Of a DNA stretch of 26,837 nt, positions 1 through 8,037 are shown piece after piece; position 1 is the first letter of the stretch; each line of letters starts with the position of its first letter. A model generated the notes under the pieces. It worked only from the letters and a program-made list of their open reading frames with translations, was not told the origin of the DNA and made no database searches. The stretch lies in assembly GCA_958349055.1 (NCBI GenBank), contig CATWBO010000034.1:1-26837 (forward strand), read 5' to 3'. The translations under genes were made by a program, and so were the position numbers. This DNA comes from an uncultured bacterium. Lineage in GTDB: Bacteria > Actinomycetota > Coriobacteriia > Coriobacteriales > Coriobacteriaceae.

Positions 1-30
1 GGAGAAGTCGATTATCGATTTCTCCTTTTT
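1..30 (+). terminator. Rho-independent terminator of an upstream gene
   Basis: GGAGAA at 1-6 pairs with TTCTCC at 20-25. The pairing continues inward (TCGAT with ATCGA) around a three-base loop, and TTTTT follows at 26-30. It ends a plus-strand transcript that lies outside the window. Confidence 0.8.
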
Positions 31-73
31 AATTAAAGATATTATTGAAATACATGCTCTTAGCACAGGTTGG

Positions 74-100
74 CCTCTCAGTAAACTGGGAGGTTGTTTT
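74..100 (+). terminator. Terminator- or attenuator-like hairpin upstream of nadE
   Basis: CCTCTCAG (74-81) pairs with CTGGGAGG (86-93) with one G-U pair and a four-base loop, followed by TTGTTTT. It lies 60 nt before the nadE start. It could end a short upstream RNA, or attenuate nadE if the promoter lies in the AT-rich stretch 26-60. No known riboswitch was recognised around it. Confidence 0.45.
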
Positions 101-160
101 GGCTAGTTAGAGATATGTGAACGTCCGTTAGACTGAATCTCAGGGTAGAAGGGGCCTCCA

Positions 161-2161
161 GTGTCCAGATCAACAAGGCAATGCTGCGTTTCAGCTAATA
201 AGAACGATGGCTTTTTGCGTGTGGCGGCGGCGTCGCCGCAGATTCGCGTTGCCGATGTCGAGGACAATGTCGAGGTTGCATTGGCGGCTGTTCGCGAGGC
301 TGCCGAGCGCGGCGTTCGCGCGCTGGTGCTGCCCGAGCTCAACTTGTGCGGCTATACCGCGGCCGACCTGTTCCATAATCGCACGCTGCTGCATGCCTGC
401 GAGGCTGCTTTGGTGCATATCCTCGATGAGACTCGTGAGCTGCCGATTGTCTTTACCATCGGTCTTCCCGTTGCGGTTGCCGAGAATATCTACAACTGCG
501 CCGCCGTGTGCTGCGCGGGCGAGCTTTTGGGCCTCACGGCCAAGAAGTATCTGCCCAACTATGGCGAGTTCTACGAGCGCCGCTGGTTTGCTCCGGCGCC
601 CGCAGATCCTGTGTGGGTCGAGTTTGCCGGTCAGGGTCTGGTTCCGCTGGGTTCGGGGCTTGTCTACCGCTGCTGCGACGAGGGCGCTGAGGACATGGTA
701 CTTGGCGTTGAGGTTTGCGAGGACCTGTGGGTGCCGGCGCCCCCTTCGACCGAGATGGCGCTTGCCGGTGCGACGGTGATTCTCAACCCGTCGGCTTCGG
801 ACGAAATCATCGGTAAGGCAGACTATCGCCGCAGCCTCATCTCTAACCAGAGCGCACGCCTGTACTGCGCCTATGCCTATGCGGACGCGAGCGAGGGCGA
901 GTCCACGACCGACATGGTCTTTGCAGGCGAGAACCTTGTCTACGAAAACGGTTCGAAGCTCGCCGCGACCAAACTGCTTACCTGCGATATGGCCGTCGCC
1001 GATGTCGATCTTGACCGTCTGGTTGCCGAGCGCCGTCGCTCGACGACGTGGACGCGCGCGGACGATGCGCCGGAGGCCACGACCGTTGAATTTTCGTTTG
1101 AGGGCGTGCTGGCCGAAGAACCTGTCCTGCGCGATGCCTGCGATATCGACCGCGTTTTCCCGCGCGCGCCCTTTGTGCCGGCCGACCACGGCGACTTGGC
1201 CGAGCGCTGCGAGACGATCCTCGATCTGCAGACTGCGGGCCTCAAGACCCGCCTTGCCCACACGGGTACCAAGGCTGCGGTTATCGGCCTTTCGGGCGGC
1301 TTGGACTCCACGCTAGCGCTGCTTGTGACCGTGCGTGCCTTCGATGCACTGGGGCTGCCGCGCACTGGTATCACAGCCATGTCCATGCCCGGCTTCGGCA
1401 CGACGCATCGCACCAAGTCGAATGCCGAGTCGCTCGCTCGCGACCTGGGTGTGAGCTTCCGCGAGGTTTCGATCCACGCGGCTGTGGAGCAGCACTTCAA
1501 GGACATTGAGCACGATCCGGCCGTCCAAGACGTGACCTACGAGAACAGCCAGGCGCGCGAGCGTACGCAGATTCTGATGGATCTGGCCAACCAGGCTGGC
1601 GGTTTTGTCATTGGCACGGGCGACCTGTCGGAGCTGGCGCTCGGCTGGGCTACCTATAACGGCGACCACATGAGCATGTACGCCGTCAACGCGAGCGTGC
1701 CCAAGACGCTTGTGCGCCATCTGGTACGCTATGCCGCCGATGTCTTTGGCGGGCGCATTGCCGAGGTCTTGCTCGATATCCTCGATACGCCGGTGTCCCC
1801 CGAGCTTCTGCCGCCCACGGGCGACGGCGAGATTGCGCAGAAGACCGAGGATTTGGTGGGCCCGTACGAGTTGCACGACTACTTCCTCTACTACCTGCTG
1901 CGTTTTGGCTTTGAGCCGGGCAAGATCTACCGCATGGCGCTCAAGAGCTTCGAGGGCGCCTACGACGCCAAGACCGTCCACACGTGGCTACGTACGTTCT
2001 ACCGTCGCTTCTTTGCCCAGCAGTTTAAGCGCAGCTGCCTGCCCGATGGTCCCAAGGTGGGCTCGGTGACGCTCAGCCCGCGCGGCGATTGGCGTATGCC
2101 GAGTGACGCCAGCTCGCGTCTGTGGCTTGCGCAGATCGATGCGCTCAATCCGGTTGACTAA
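161..2161 (+). CDS. nadE: Glutamine-dependent NAD+ synthetase
   Basis: Cytoplasmic enzyme of the last step of NAD synthesis, amidating deamido-NAD+ with ammonia released from glutamine, at the cost of ATP. The 666-residue product has the usual two parts. The N-terminal nitrilase-type glutaminase has its triad at Glu59 (LPELNLCGY), Lys128 (AKKYLPNYGEFYE) and Cys186 (GVEVCEDLW). The C-terminal synthetase has the ATP-binding SGGLDS loop at 378-383 and the GTGDLSELALGW motif. Length is normal for the fused form. The start is uncertain: the frame offers GTG at 161 with AGAAGGGG upstream, and there is no in-frame ATG near the conserved beginning (NDGFLRVAA), so GTG 161 is taken; TTG or GTG near 212-218 is possible. 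The gene stands alone, with hairpins on both sides. Confidence 0.95.
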   Translation: MSRSTRQCCVSANKNDGFLRVAAASPQIRVADVEDNVEVALAAVREAAERGVRALVLPELNLCGYTAADLFHNRTLLHACEAALVHILDETRELPIVFTIGLPVAVAENIYNCAAVCCAGELLGLTAKKYLPNYGEFYERRWFAPAPADPVWVEFAGQGLVPLGSGLVYRCCDEGAEDMVLGVEVCEDLWVPAPPSTEMALAGATVILNPSASDEIIGKADYRRSLISNQSARLYCAYAYADASEGESTTDMVFAGENLVYENGSKLAATKLLTCDMAVADVDLDRLVAERRRSTTWTRADDAPEATTVEFSFEGVLAEEPVLRDACDIDRVFPRAPFVPADHGDLAERCETILDLQTAGLKTRLAHTGTKAAVIGLSGGLDSTLALLVTVRAFDALGLPRTGITAMSMPGFGTTHRTKSNAESLARDLGVSFREVSIHAAVEQHFKDIEHDPAVQDVTYENSQARERTQILMDLANQAGGFVIGTGDLSELALGWATYNGDHMSMYAVNASVPKTLVRHLVRYAADVFGGRIAEVLLDILDTPVSPELLPPTGDGEIAQKTEDLVGPYELHDYFLYYLLRFGFEPGKIYRMALKSFEGAYDAKTVHTWLRTFYRRFFAQQFKRSCLPDGPKVGSVTLSPRGDWRMPSDASSRLWLAQIDALNPVD

Positions 2162-2230
2162 GGTTGGCTAAATTGAACCAATACGGGGGTTGCAAGCGTT
2201 ACACTTTTGCAATCTGATGGCCCGTATCGC

Positions 2231-2260
2231 GCGGCGCTCTTGTCGGAGCGCCGCGTTTTT
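2231..2260 (+). terminator. Rho-independent terminator after nadE
   Basis: GCGGCGCTC (2231-2239) pairs perfectly with GAGCGCCGC (2246-2254) around a six-base loop, followed by GTTTTT. It ends only 8 nt before the ribosome site of the next gene, so it also sits in that gene's leader unless transcription starts inside the hairpin. Confidence 0.85.
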
Positions 2261-2279
2261 CATATCGAAAGGTGGCACC

Positions 2280-3443
2280 ATGCAGGCATCGCAGCGTCTC
2301 GACCGCTTTGGCGCGGAGGTCTTCGCCTCGCTCAACAACAAGCTTCTCGCGCTGAAGGCTCAGGGCAAGACCATTTACAACATGAGCGTGGGCACGCCCG
2401 ATTTTAAGCCGTACGGCCACGTGGTCGAGGCGCTCACGCAAGCGGCCCAGGATCCCGAGATGTGGAAGTACGCCCTGCGCGACCTGCCCGAACTCAAGCA
2501 AGCCGTGTGCGATTACTATGAGCGCCGCTTTGGCGTTTCGGGCATTACACCGTCCATGGTGCAGTCGTGCAACGGCACGCAGGAGGGCGTGGGTCATTTG
2601 GGCCTGGCCCTGCTCGATCCGGGTGACACCATTCTGGTTCCCGATCCGTGCTACCCGGTCTTTGAGGCGGGTGCGAAGATTGCCGATGCCAAGCTCGAGT
2701 ACTATCCGCTGGTTGCCGAGCATAATTACCTGCCCTATGTGGCGTGTATCGATCCCGAGGTGGCCGATCGTGCCAAGTATATGATCGTATCGCTGCCCGC
2801 CAACCCGGTGGGCTCGGTGGGCACGCCCGAGGTCTACGAGGAGATCATCGCCTTCGCCCGCGAGCACGACCTGCTCATCGTTCACGACAATGCATACTCC
2901 GATATCGTGTTTGACGGTGAGCCGGGCGGCAGCTTCCTGCAGTATCCCGGTGCGCTCGAGGTGGGCGTGGAGTTCTTCTCGCTCTCCAAGTCGTTTAACG
3001 TCACCGGTGCGCGTATCGGCTTTTTGGTCGGCCGCGAGGATGTGGTCTCTGCCTTTGCCAAGCTGCGCAGCCAGATCGACTTTGGCATGTTCTTCCCGAT
3101 TCAGAAGGCCGCTATCGCCTGCCTCAACGGTCCGCGCGATGAGGTCGAGGCGCAGCGCCTGAAGTACCAGGAACGCCGGGATGCCCTGTGCGACGGTCTT
3201 GAGGGCCTGGGCTGGGAGCGTCCCAACGCGCATGGCTCCATGTTCGTGTGGGCCAAGCTTCCCGGTGGCCGTACCGACTCGATGGCGTTTTGCGAGGAGC
3301 TCATGGAGAAGGCCGGCGTTGTCGTGACGCCGGGCGCGAGCTTTGGTCCTTCGGGCGAGGGACATGTGCGCATGGCGCTGGTCCTGCCGCCCGATCAGAT
3401 TGCTTTGGCTGTCGAGGCCATTCGCGAGGCGGGCCTGTATTAG
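2280..3443 (+). CDS. Class I/II PLP aminotransferase, LL-diaminopimelate aminotransferase-like
   Basis: A 387-residue fold-type I aminotransferase. The PLP-binding lysine is Lys237 in SLSKSFNVTGARIGF. Other family blocks are SCNGTQEGVGHL (cofactor phosphate region), PDPCYPVFEAG, PANPVGSVG and VHDNAYSDIVFDG. These blocks resemble the short LL-diaminopimelate aminotransferases of archaea and bacteria more than aspartate aminotransferase. In this genome a DapH and an M20 deacetylase lie nearby, so the enzyme could instead act as N-acetyl-LL-diaminopimelate aminotransferase (PatA role). The sequence cannot separate the two. ATG 2280 is chosen because AAAGGTGG lies 6 nt upstream; the frame is open further upstream but overlaps the nadE terminator. 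Confidence 0.9.
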   Translation: MQASQRLDRFGAEVFASLNNKLLALKAQGKTIYNMSVGTPDFKPYGHVVEALTQAAQDPEMWKYALRDLPELKQAVCDYYERRFGVSGITPSMVQSCNGTQEGVGHLGLALLDPGDTILVPDPCYPVFEAGAKIADAKLEYYPLVAEHNYLPYVACIDPEVADRAKYMIVSLPANPVGSVGTPEVYEEIIAFAREHDLLIVHDNAYSDIVFDGEPGGSFLQYPGALEVGVEFFSLSKSFNVTGARIGFLVGREDVVSAFAKLRSQIDFGMFFPIQKAAIACLNGPRDEVEAQRLKYQERRDALCDGLEGLGWERPNAHGSMFVWAKLPGGRTDSMAFCEELMEKAGVVVTPGASFGPSGEGHVRMALVLPPDQIALAVEAIREAGLY

Positions 3444-3586
3444 AAGGCTGTTTCGACTCGTCAATAGCTCGAAACCGATTTCGTGCAGTTATTTTACGAA
3501 TTCTGCAAACAATTTCGGTAAACGGTCGATTTTTGGCTGCGAATAGGAGCATAATCAAAGTCCCGATTGGATGTATTGGGATTACG

Positions 3587-3619
3587 GCAAGCCGCTCGGG
3601 TCGTTCCCGGGCGGCTTGC
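3587..3619 (+). terminator. 14-bp hairpin in the leader of ldh
   Basis: GCAAGCCGCTCGGG (3587-3600) pairs with CCCGGGCGGCTTGC (3606-3619) with one G-U pair and loop TCGTT. Only TTGTGG follows, so termination would be weak. It may end the aminotransferase transcript or act in the ldh 5' leader, since the ldh start is 26 nt downstream. A possible -10 (CATAAT, 3550-3555) lies upstream, with no clear -35. Confidence 0.5.
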
Positions 3620-3644
3620 TTGTGGAGAGAGATGGGAGTTTCTA

Positions 3645-4595
3645 ATGGTTAACGAGAAGAAGGTCGCTATTGTCGGCTGCGGTTTCGTCGGCTCGTCTTC
3701 GGCGTTTGCGCTGATGCAGAGTGGTCTGTTCTCCGAGATGGTCCTCATCGACGTGGACAAGAACCGCGCCGAGGGTGAGGCTCTGGATATCGCGCACGGC
3801 ATGACGTTTGCCGAGCCGATGAAGATCTATGCCGGCGATTATTCCGATGTCGCCGACGCCGCTATGATCGTCGTTACCGCTGGCGCTGCCCAGAAGCCCG
3901 GCGAGACCCGCCTAGACCTGGTCAACAAGAACGTCAACATCTTTAAGTCCATCATCCCTGAGATTAAGAAGTCCGGCTTTGACGGCATCCTGTTGATCGT
4001 CTCCAACCCGGTTGACGTTCTGACCTATGCCGCCATCAAGATGTCCGGCCTGCCCGAGGGCCACGTCATCGGTTCCGGCACCGTGCTCGACACCGGTCGT
4101 CTGCAGCAGATGCTCGGCGCCCACGTCGAGGTCGATCCGCGCGATGTCCAGGCCTACGTCATGGGCGAGCACGGCGACTCCGAGTTCGTCGCTTGGTCCA
4201 GCGCCCAGGTTGCCGGCGTGCCGCTGAGCACCTTCTGCGAACTTCACGGCCATCTGGAGCACGAGGCTGCCGAGAAGCGTATCGCCGAGGACGTCAAGAA
4301 CTCCGCCTACACCATCATCGAGAAGAAGCACGCCACCTACTACGGCGTTGCCATGGCCGTTAAGCGTATCTGCACCGCTGTCATGCGTGACGAGCAGACT
4401 GTTCTTCCCGTCTCCTCGCTCATGGTGGGCGAGTATGGCCTGTCCGATCTTGCCATCTCCATGCCGACCGTTGTTGGCCGCGACGGCGTTGTCTGCCGCG
4501 TCCCCGTGCCGCTGAACGATGACGAGCAGCATGAGCTTACCGCCTCCGCCAAGGCCCTCAAGGACATCATCGACAGCGTCGACTTCTCCTGCTAA
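3645..4595 (+). CDS. ldh: L-lactate dehydrogenase
   Basis: Interconverts pyruvate and L-lactate with NADH/NAD+ and regenerates NAD+ in fermentation. The 316-residue product has the NAD-binding glycine motif VGCGFVGSS at 10-18. The active-site loop GAAQKPGETRLDL carries Gln83, the residue that selects pyruvate over oxaloacetate (Arg in malate dehydrogenases), and Arg89. Catalytic Asp149 and Arg152 lie in LDTGRL, and His176 lies in MGEHGDSE. ATG 3645 is chosen because GGGAG lies 6 nt upstream and the protein then begins directly with the Rossmann strand; a longer frame from 3567 would run through the leader hairpin. Monocistronic, with a terminator after it. Confidence 0.95.
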   Translation: MVNEKKVAIVGCGFVGSSSAFALMQSGLFSEMVLIDVDKNRAEGEALDIAHGMTFAEPMKIYAGDYSDVADAAMIVVTAGAAQKPGETRLDLVNKNVNIFKSIIPEIKKSGFDGILLIVSNPVDVLTYAAIKMSGLPEGHVIGSGTVLDTGRLQQMLGAHVEVDPRDVQAYVMGEHGDSEFVAWSSAQVAGVPLSTFCELHGHLEHEAAEKRIAEDVKNSAYTIIEKKHATYYGVAMAVKRICTAVMRDEQTVLPVSSLMVGEYGLSDLAISMPTVVGRDGVVCRVPVPLNDDEQHELTASAKALKDIIDSVDFSC

Positions 4596-4627
4596 ATCAA
4601 GCTCGCTAGAGCGAAAAGCTACAATGA

Positions 4628-4662
4628 AGGCGTCCGAGCCCACACGGCCCGGGCGCCTTTTT
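4628..4662 (+). terminator. Rho-independent terminator after ldh
   Basis: AGGCGTCCGAGCC (4628-4640) pairs with GGCCCGGGCGCCT (4646-4658), with one mismatch and one G-U pair, followed by TTTTT. The T run merges into the palindromic repeat that starts at 4661. Confidence 0.85.
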
Positions 4663-4692
4663 GGTGCAAAGTAACCTGACCCCAATGCACCA
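4661..4692. repeat. Palindromic repeat, left copy (32 bp)
   Basis: The ends TGGTGCA and TGCACCA are complementary, and the core on the minus strand reads GGGGTCAGGTT. It matches 5874-5905 at 29 of 32 positions. The two copies are in direct orientation and bracket the hydrolase gene at 4710. Confidence 0.85.
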
Positions 4693-4709
4693 TAGTTGAT
4701 GGGAGGGCC

Positions 4710-5870
4710 ATGTCGGATTCGCCTAATTTTTTGACCTATGCCCAGACGGCGTTTGACCCGTTTGAGGAACGGCCGTTCTGCGCGGTGGATAGCCTGGTCT
4801 TTGCGTGGTTGTCCTATTTGCGTTTGCCGGGTGTTATGGCGGAGCTGACGAACTGGCAGGGCCTAGACGTACGCGAGCTGCTTCGTGCCGAGTGCTACCG
4901 GGACATGATTGGCGACCTGTGGGATCCAGAGGGGAGCAGGGCCTTGTTGGAGGCCGTGGCAGCAAGCCCTCGCTACCGTGGCGTGCACGTTTGCGGCTAT
5001 CGTGCCGTGAGCGATGTGGTGGCGACAGAGCAGTTTGCAGCCATGGCGTTCCGGTTTCCGGCGGGGTTTAGCTATCTTTCCTTCCGGGGGACCGACAGCA
5101 CGATTGTGGGCTGGAAAGAGGACTTCAACATGGCGTTCCGGTGTCCCGTGCCCTCCCAGGAATCTGCGGCGCGCTATGTGGACGAGGCAGCGGATGCGAT
5201 TGACGGGCCGCTTTTGTGCGGAGGTCATTCCAAGGGTGGAAACCTTGCGGTGTACGGTGCGGCGATGTGCTCCGATGTCGCCCGTGAGCGAATCGAACGG
5301 GTGTATTCCCATGATGGTCCGGGCTTCGTCGAGGAGTTTCTGAACGGCAACGCCTTTGCCGATCTTTCCGGTCGAATCGACAAGACGCTACCTCGGTCGT
5401 CGATCTTTGGCATGATGTTCGAGACGCAGGAGGACTACGCCATCGTTGAGAGCACCGAGTTCAGCCTGCTGCAGCATAATCCCTTTAGCTGGGTGGTTGA
5501 TGATCGCGACTTCGTGTACTGTGAGCGCCTGTCCGCCGGTGCTCGATACGTTGATGGCTCCATTCGCGAGATGCTGCTTGCAGTGTCACCTAGCGAGCGC
5601 GAGCGTTTTGTAGATGCGTTGTTCTCCGTGTTTGAGGCTACGGGTGCTGAGCGGTTTGCGGATATCGCCGGGAATCTGCGCGAGAGCCTGCCCGTGATGC
5701 TCCAGGCTGCGCAAGGCTTTGACGAGGATACGCGACGCTTTGTCTCGCAGACCATCGTGGCAATCCTTAAATGCGCACTGCTGCCCAAACGACCCCAGAT
5801 CGACATGCCCGCTGCCGGCAAGAGTTTGGCAGAACAGCTCGAGGCTTGGCAGTCCGAGCTCCTGCGCTAA
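4710..5870 (+). CDS. Lipase-like alpha/beta hydrolase (Mbeg1/DUF2974 type)
   Basis: A 386-residue protein resembling the Mbeg1-like (DUF2974) branch of alpha/beta hydrolases. The nucleophile elbow GGHSKGG is at 171-177 with Ser174 as predicted nucleophile. Before it lies a class-3-lipase-like strand, SYLSFRGTDSTIVGWKEDF, that would supply the oxyanion region. YSHDGPGF, a typical acid-loop segment, follows. No signal peptide or membrane segment is seen, so it is probably cytoplasmic; the substrate is unknown. ATG 4710 has GGGAGG 4 nt upstream. The gene lies alone between two copies of the same palindromic repeat, which may mark a cassette or simply repeat insertion after terminators. Confidence 0.8.
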   Translation: MSDSPNFLTYAQTAFDPFEERPFCAVDSLVFAWLSYLRLPGVMAELTNWQGLDVRELLRAECYRDMIGDLWDPEGSRALLEAVAASPRYRGVHVCGYRAVSDVVATEQFAAMAFRFPAGFSYLSFRGTDSTIVGWKEDFNMAFRCPVPSQESAARYVDEAADAIDGPLLCGGHSKGGNLAVYGAAMCSDVARERIERVYSHDGPGFVEEFLNGNAFADLSGRIDKTLPRSSIFGMMFETQEDYAIVESTEFSLLQHNPFSWVVDDRDFVYCERLSAGARYVDGSIREMLLAVSPSERERFVDALFSVFEATGAERFADIAGNLRESLPVMLQAAQGFDEDTRRFVSQTIVAILKCALLPKRPQIDMPAAGKSLAEQLEAWQSELLR

Positions 5871-5873
5871 CCA

Positions 5874-5905
5874 TTGGTGCAAAGCAACCTGTCCCCGATG
5901 CACCA
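5874..5905. repeat. Palindromic repeat, right copy (32 bp)
   Basis: Arms TTGGTGCA and TGCACCAA surround a core that reads GGGGACAGGTT on the minus strand. It differs from 4661-4692 at three positions and starts 3 bp after the hydrolase stop codon. Confidence 0.85.
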
Positions 5906-5981
5906 AGCTTCGATGCGCCTGGGGCGGGCTCGACCGCTATACTGGTTCGTGCCGAAATCGATCTAGAACGGAATGCCGTAT

Positions 5982-6986
5982 ATGAAAATCAATCACGCGA
6001 TTCTGCATATCCTGGACTTTGACTCTGCCGTCAACGTCATGAGCCAGCGCGAGCTCGATATCGAGAGCCGTACCGTGCGCAACTTTGTGACCACGCATCT
6101 GCGCCGCGCACGAACCTCGGCCGACAATAAGCGCGCCACGTTTGCCGAGAACTCTGCGTTCGGCGGCGAGCTCAAGGACTACTTCTTTGGCGAGCGCGAG
6201 TTCGTAGACCTGTCGCAGCAGATTGCGGAGTTCATTTCCTCCGAGCTTACCAAGGCCGAGAAAGCCGAGTCCACCGATGTGCTCGTGGCCGATTTTGACG
6301 ACGACGAGGATGCCCGCTGGTTTGCCGTGATGCTGCTGGGCTCCAAACAGGCCTTTATGCACGAGGTGGGCCGCGAGGAGGGCGAGGTACGCAACGACAT
6401 CGCGCGCCACTATGCTATCTTGCCGAATCCTTCCCAAAAGGTGCCAAGCTATGCCATCGTGCGCGCGAGCACCATGGAGATCGGCTATGTGGACAAGAAG
6501 CGCAAGATTGCCGGCGAAGACCGTATGCTCATTCCCGACGGTCTGCTGCAGTGCGATACGGGCGTGTCGGGCAAGGAGGTCATCGACACCGTGACGCGCG
6601 TGGTCGAGGAAGTCGCCGAGGAGCACGGTGCCAATACAGCCGTAGCGCTCGCTAAGGTTAAGGCTGCCGTTGCCGAGAAGGTTGAGGACGATGAGGAGCT
6701 GCCGCCCTGGGATATCGTCGATGAGGTCTTTGAGGACGAGCCGGTCATCAAGGAGAGTGTACGTGCGGCGCTGACCGAAGAGAAGGTGCCCGAGCGTGTG
6801 CCCGTGGAGCGCAAGCAGGTCGAGCGTGCGGCCGTGCGCAACCACAAGATTCGTACCGATACGGGCATCGAGATCAGCTTTCCGGTCGAGATGGGCTCGA
6901 ACTCCGAGTACATCGAGTTCGTCAACGAGCCCAACGGCCTCATTTCCATCGAACTCAAAAACATCGGCAGCATCGAGAATAGATAA
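5982..6986 (+). CDS. 37-kDa nucleoid-associated protein (NdpA/YejK family)
   Basis: A 334-residue member of the NA37 family (PF04245), whose E. coli member YejK associates with the nucleoid; the biochemical role is poorly known. Visible family traits are the start MKINHAILHILDF, the block ELDIESRTVRNFVTTHL, a strongly acidic stretch (ADFDDDEDARWFAVMLL) and a C-terminal DTGIEISFPVEMGSN segment. The length is typical. ATG 5982 is preferred over ATG 5973 because homologs begin MKI and the weak GAACGGA site is then better spaced. A possible -10 (TATACT, 5938-5943) lies upstream. Monocistronic and convergent with the lysine operon. Confidence 0.85.
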   Translation: MKINHAILHILDFDSAVNVMSQRELDIESRTVRNFVTTHLRRARTSADNKRATFAENSAFGGELKDYFFGEREFVDLSQQIAEFISSELTKAEKAESTDVLVADFDDDEDARWFAVMLLGSKQAFMHEVGREEGEVRNDIARHYAILPNPSQKVPSYAIVRASTMEIGYVDKKRKIAGEDRMLIPDGLLQCDTGVSGKEVIDTVTRVVEEVAEEHGANTAVALAKVKAAVAEKVEDDEELPPWDIVDEVFEDEPVIKESVRAALTEEKVPERVPVERKQVERAAVRNHKIRTDTGIEISFPVEMGSNSEYIEFVNEPNGLISIELKNIGSIENR

Positions 6987-7014
6987 ACTGCGTTACGCCT
7001 ACAGCGGGAAAGCA

Positions 7015-7051
7015 AAGGCCGAAGCTCCTTGGGGCCTCGGCCTTCTTGTTT
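7015..7051 (+). terminator. Terminator after the nucleoid-associated protein gene
   Basis: AAGGCCGA (7015-7022) pairs with TCGGCCTT (7037-7044), with partial inner pairing, followed by the T-rich tract CTTGTTT. Confidence 0.75.
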
Positions 7052-7089
7052 AGGGCTGAATTGCCCCACAGGTTGAGCATAAGTCAGCG

Positions 7090-7189
7090 AAAACGCCCCT
7101 AAGCGAGCAAGGTGACGTGAAAGAGGAGGGCATTGACCTTTTGGTCATGCCCGACGATTGAACGTCAGATTGCCGCTCTGGGGCGTTTG
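7090..7189 (+). ncRNA. 100-nt structured element, copy 1 of a candidate RNA family
   Basis: The whole segment folds on itself. AAACGCCCC (7091-7099) pairs with GGGGCGTTT (7180-7188). AGCG, GCAA and TGACGT (7102-7118) pair with ACGTCA, TTGC and CGCT (7162-7177). GGGCATTGACC (7128-7138) pairs with GGTCATGCCC (7143-7152) around TTTT. Between the last two helices lies a large purine-rich internal loop, GAAAGAGGA opposite GACGATTGA. The same loop recurs at 23896-23952 with different but paired flanking helices. It is also bounded by CAGCG at 7085-7089 and 7190-7194, so a palindromic mobile element is an alternative. The strand is inferred from the wobble pairs of the other copy. Confidence 0.65.
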
Positions 7190-7202
7190 CAGCGTCGACC
7201 GG

Positions 7203-7226
7203 TCCGTCGTTCGTTAGAACGACGGA
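7203..7226. other. Perfect 10-bp hairpin
   Basis: TCCGTCGTTC (7203-7212) and GAACGACGGA (7217-7226) are perfect inverted repeats around GTTA. No T run follows on either strand. It lies between convergent genes and its function is unknown. Confidence 0.6.
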
Positions 7227-7248
7227 ACCAAAGGTGCAGCGCCGAGCC

Positions 7249-7276
7249 GTTACGCGGGTTGGTAAACCCGCGTAAC
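7249..7276 (-). terminator. Hairpin at the end of the lysine operon
   Basis: GTTACGCGGGTT (7249-7260) is perfectly complementary to AACCCGCGTAAC (7265-7276), two bases beyond the dapH stop. It lacks a clear U tract on the minus strand, so it may stabilise the mRNA 3' end or terminate inefficiently. Confidence 0.6.
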
Positions 7277-7278
7277 TA

Positions 7279-7998
7279 TTAAAGCTGGCGCAGGCCTTCC
7301 TCGAGACCGGTCTTGCTGTCGGTCTTCTCGTCGCGCATCTTGATGACGCGGGCGGGGACACCGGCCACGACGGCACCGGCGGGGACGTCCTCGACGCACA
7401 CGGCGCCGGCGGCAACGACAGCGCCCTTGCCTACGCGCACGCCTTCCAGGACCACGGCGTTGGCGCCGATCATGACATCGTCCTCGATGATGACGGGCGT
7501 GGCGCATGCGGGTTCAACGACGCCTGCCAACACGGTTCCAGCGCCGATGTGGCAGTTCTTGCCCACGGTGGCGCGGCCGCCCAGCACGGCACCCATGTCG
7601 ATCATGGAGCCCTCACCGATGACGGAGCCGATATTGATGATGGCACCCATCATGATGACGGCACGGTCGCCGATCTCGACGCGGTCACGGATGATCGCGC
7701 CCGGCTCGATGCGGGCGTTGATGCCCTTAAGGTCGAGCATGGGCACTGCGGAGTTGCGGCAGTCGTTCTCTACGTCGTAGTAATCGATGGAATCGGCATT
7801 GGCGTCCAGGATGGTCTTAAGCTCATCCCAGTCACCAAAGACGGTCTTGCCACGACGACCGCCGTAGACGTGCGCATTGCCCCACTGGACCTTCATGCCC
7901 GGCTTCTCGCGCACGTACAGCTTGACAGGCGTCTTTTTGGGCGCGGTGGCGATGTAGTTGATAATCTCCTGGGCATCCATCTCGGCTGCGTTACTCAT
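7279..7998 (-). CDS. dapH: Tetrahydrodipicolinate N-acetyltransferase (DapH)
   Basis: Transfers acetyl from acetyl-CoA to tetrahydrodipicolinate, entering the acetylase branch of diaminopimelate synthesis. The 239-residue protein starts with the DapH-type N-terminal region (MDAQEIINYIATAPKKTPVK, VFGDWDELKTIL) followed by the block VENDCRNSAVPMLDLKG. From about residue 100 comes a left-handed beta-helix built of hexapeptide repeats (ARIEPGAIIRDRVEIGDRAV and later turns), ending in EGLRQL. These blocks match acetyltransferase-type DapH, not the succinyltransferase DapD. ATG 7998 has AAAGGAGAG upstream. It is the last gene of the lysA-dapA/dapB/dapH operon, 39 nt after dapB, and should be controlled by the lysine riboswitch. 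Confidence 0.95.
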   Translation of the reverse strand: MSNAAEMDAQEIINYIATAPKKTPVKLYVREKPGMKVQWGNAHVYGGRRGKTVFGDWDELKTILDANADSIDYYDVENDCRNSAVPMLDLKGINARIEPGAIIRDRVEIGDRAVIMMGAIINIGSVIGEGSMIDMGAVLGGRATVGKNCHIGAGTVLAGVVEPACATPVIIEDDVMIGANAVVLEGVRVGKGAVVAAGAVCVEDVPAGAVVAGVPARVIKMRDEKTDSKTGLEEGLRQL

Positions 7999-8037
7999 TT
8001 GCTGTCTCTCCTTTGGGTGGATCCGGTTGATACCTGG

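Noticed and set aside
3645..4595. Malate dehydrogenase
   Set aside because: The specificity residue in the loop GAAQKPGETR is Gln, as in lactate dehydrogenases, not Arg.
7090..7189. 4.5S signal recognition particle RNA or 6S RNA
   Set aside because: The SRP GGAA tetraloop and its symmetric loop (GUCAGG.../GGAAGCAGC) are absent, and the hairpin is much shorter than 6S RNA. A second diverged copy in the window also argues against a single-copy housekeeping RNA.
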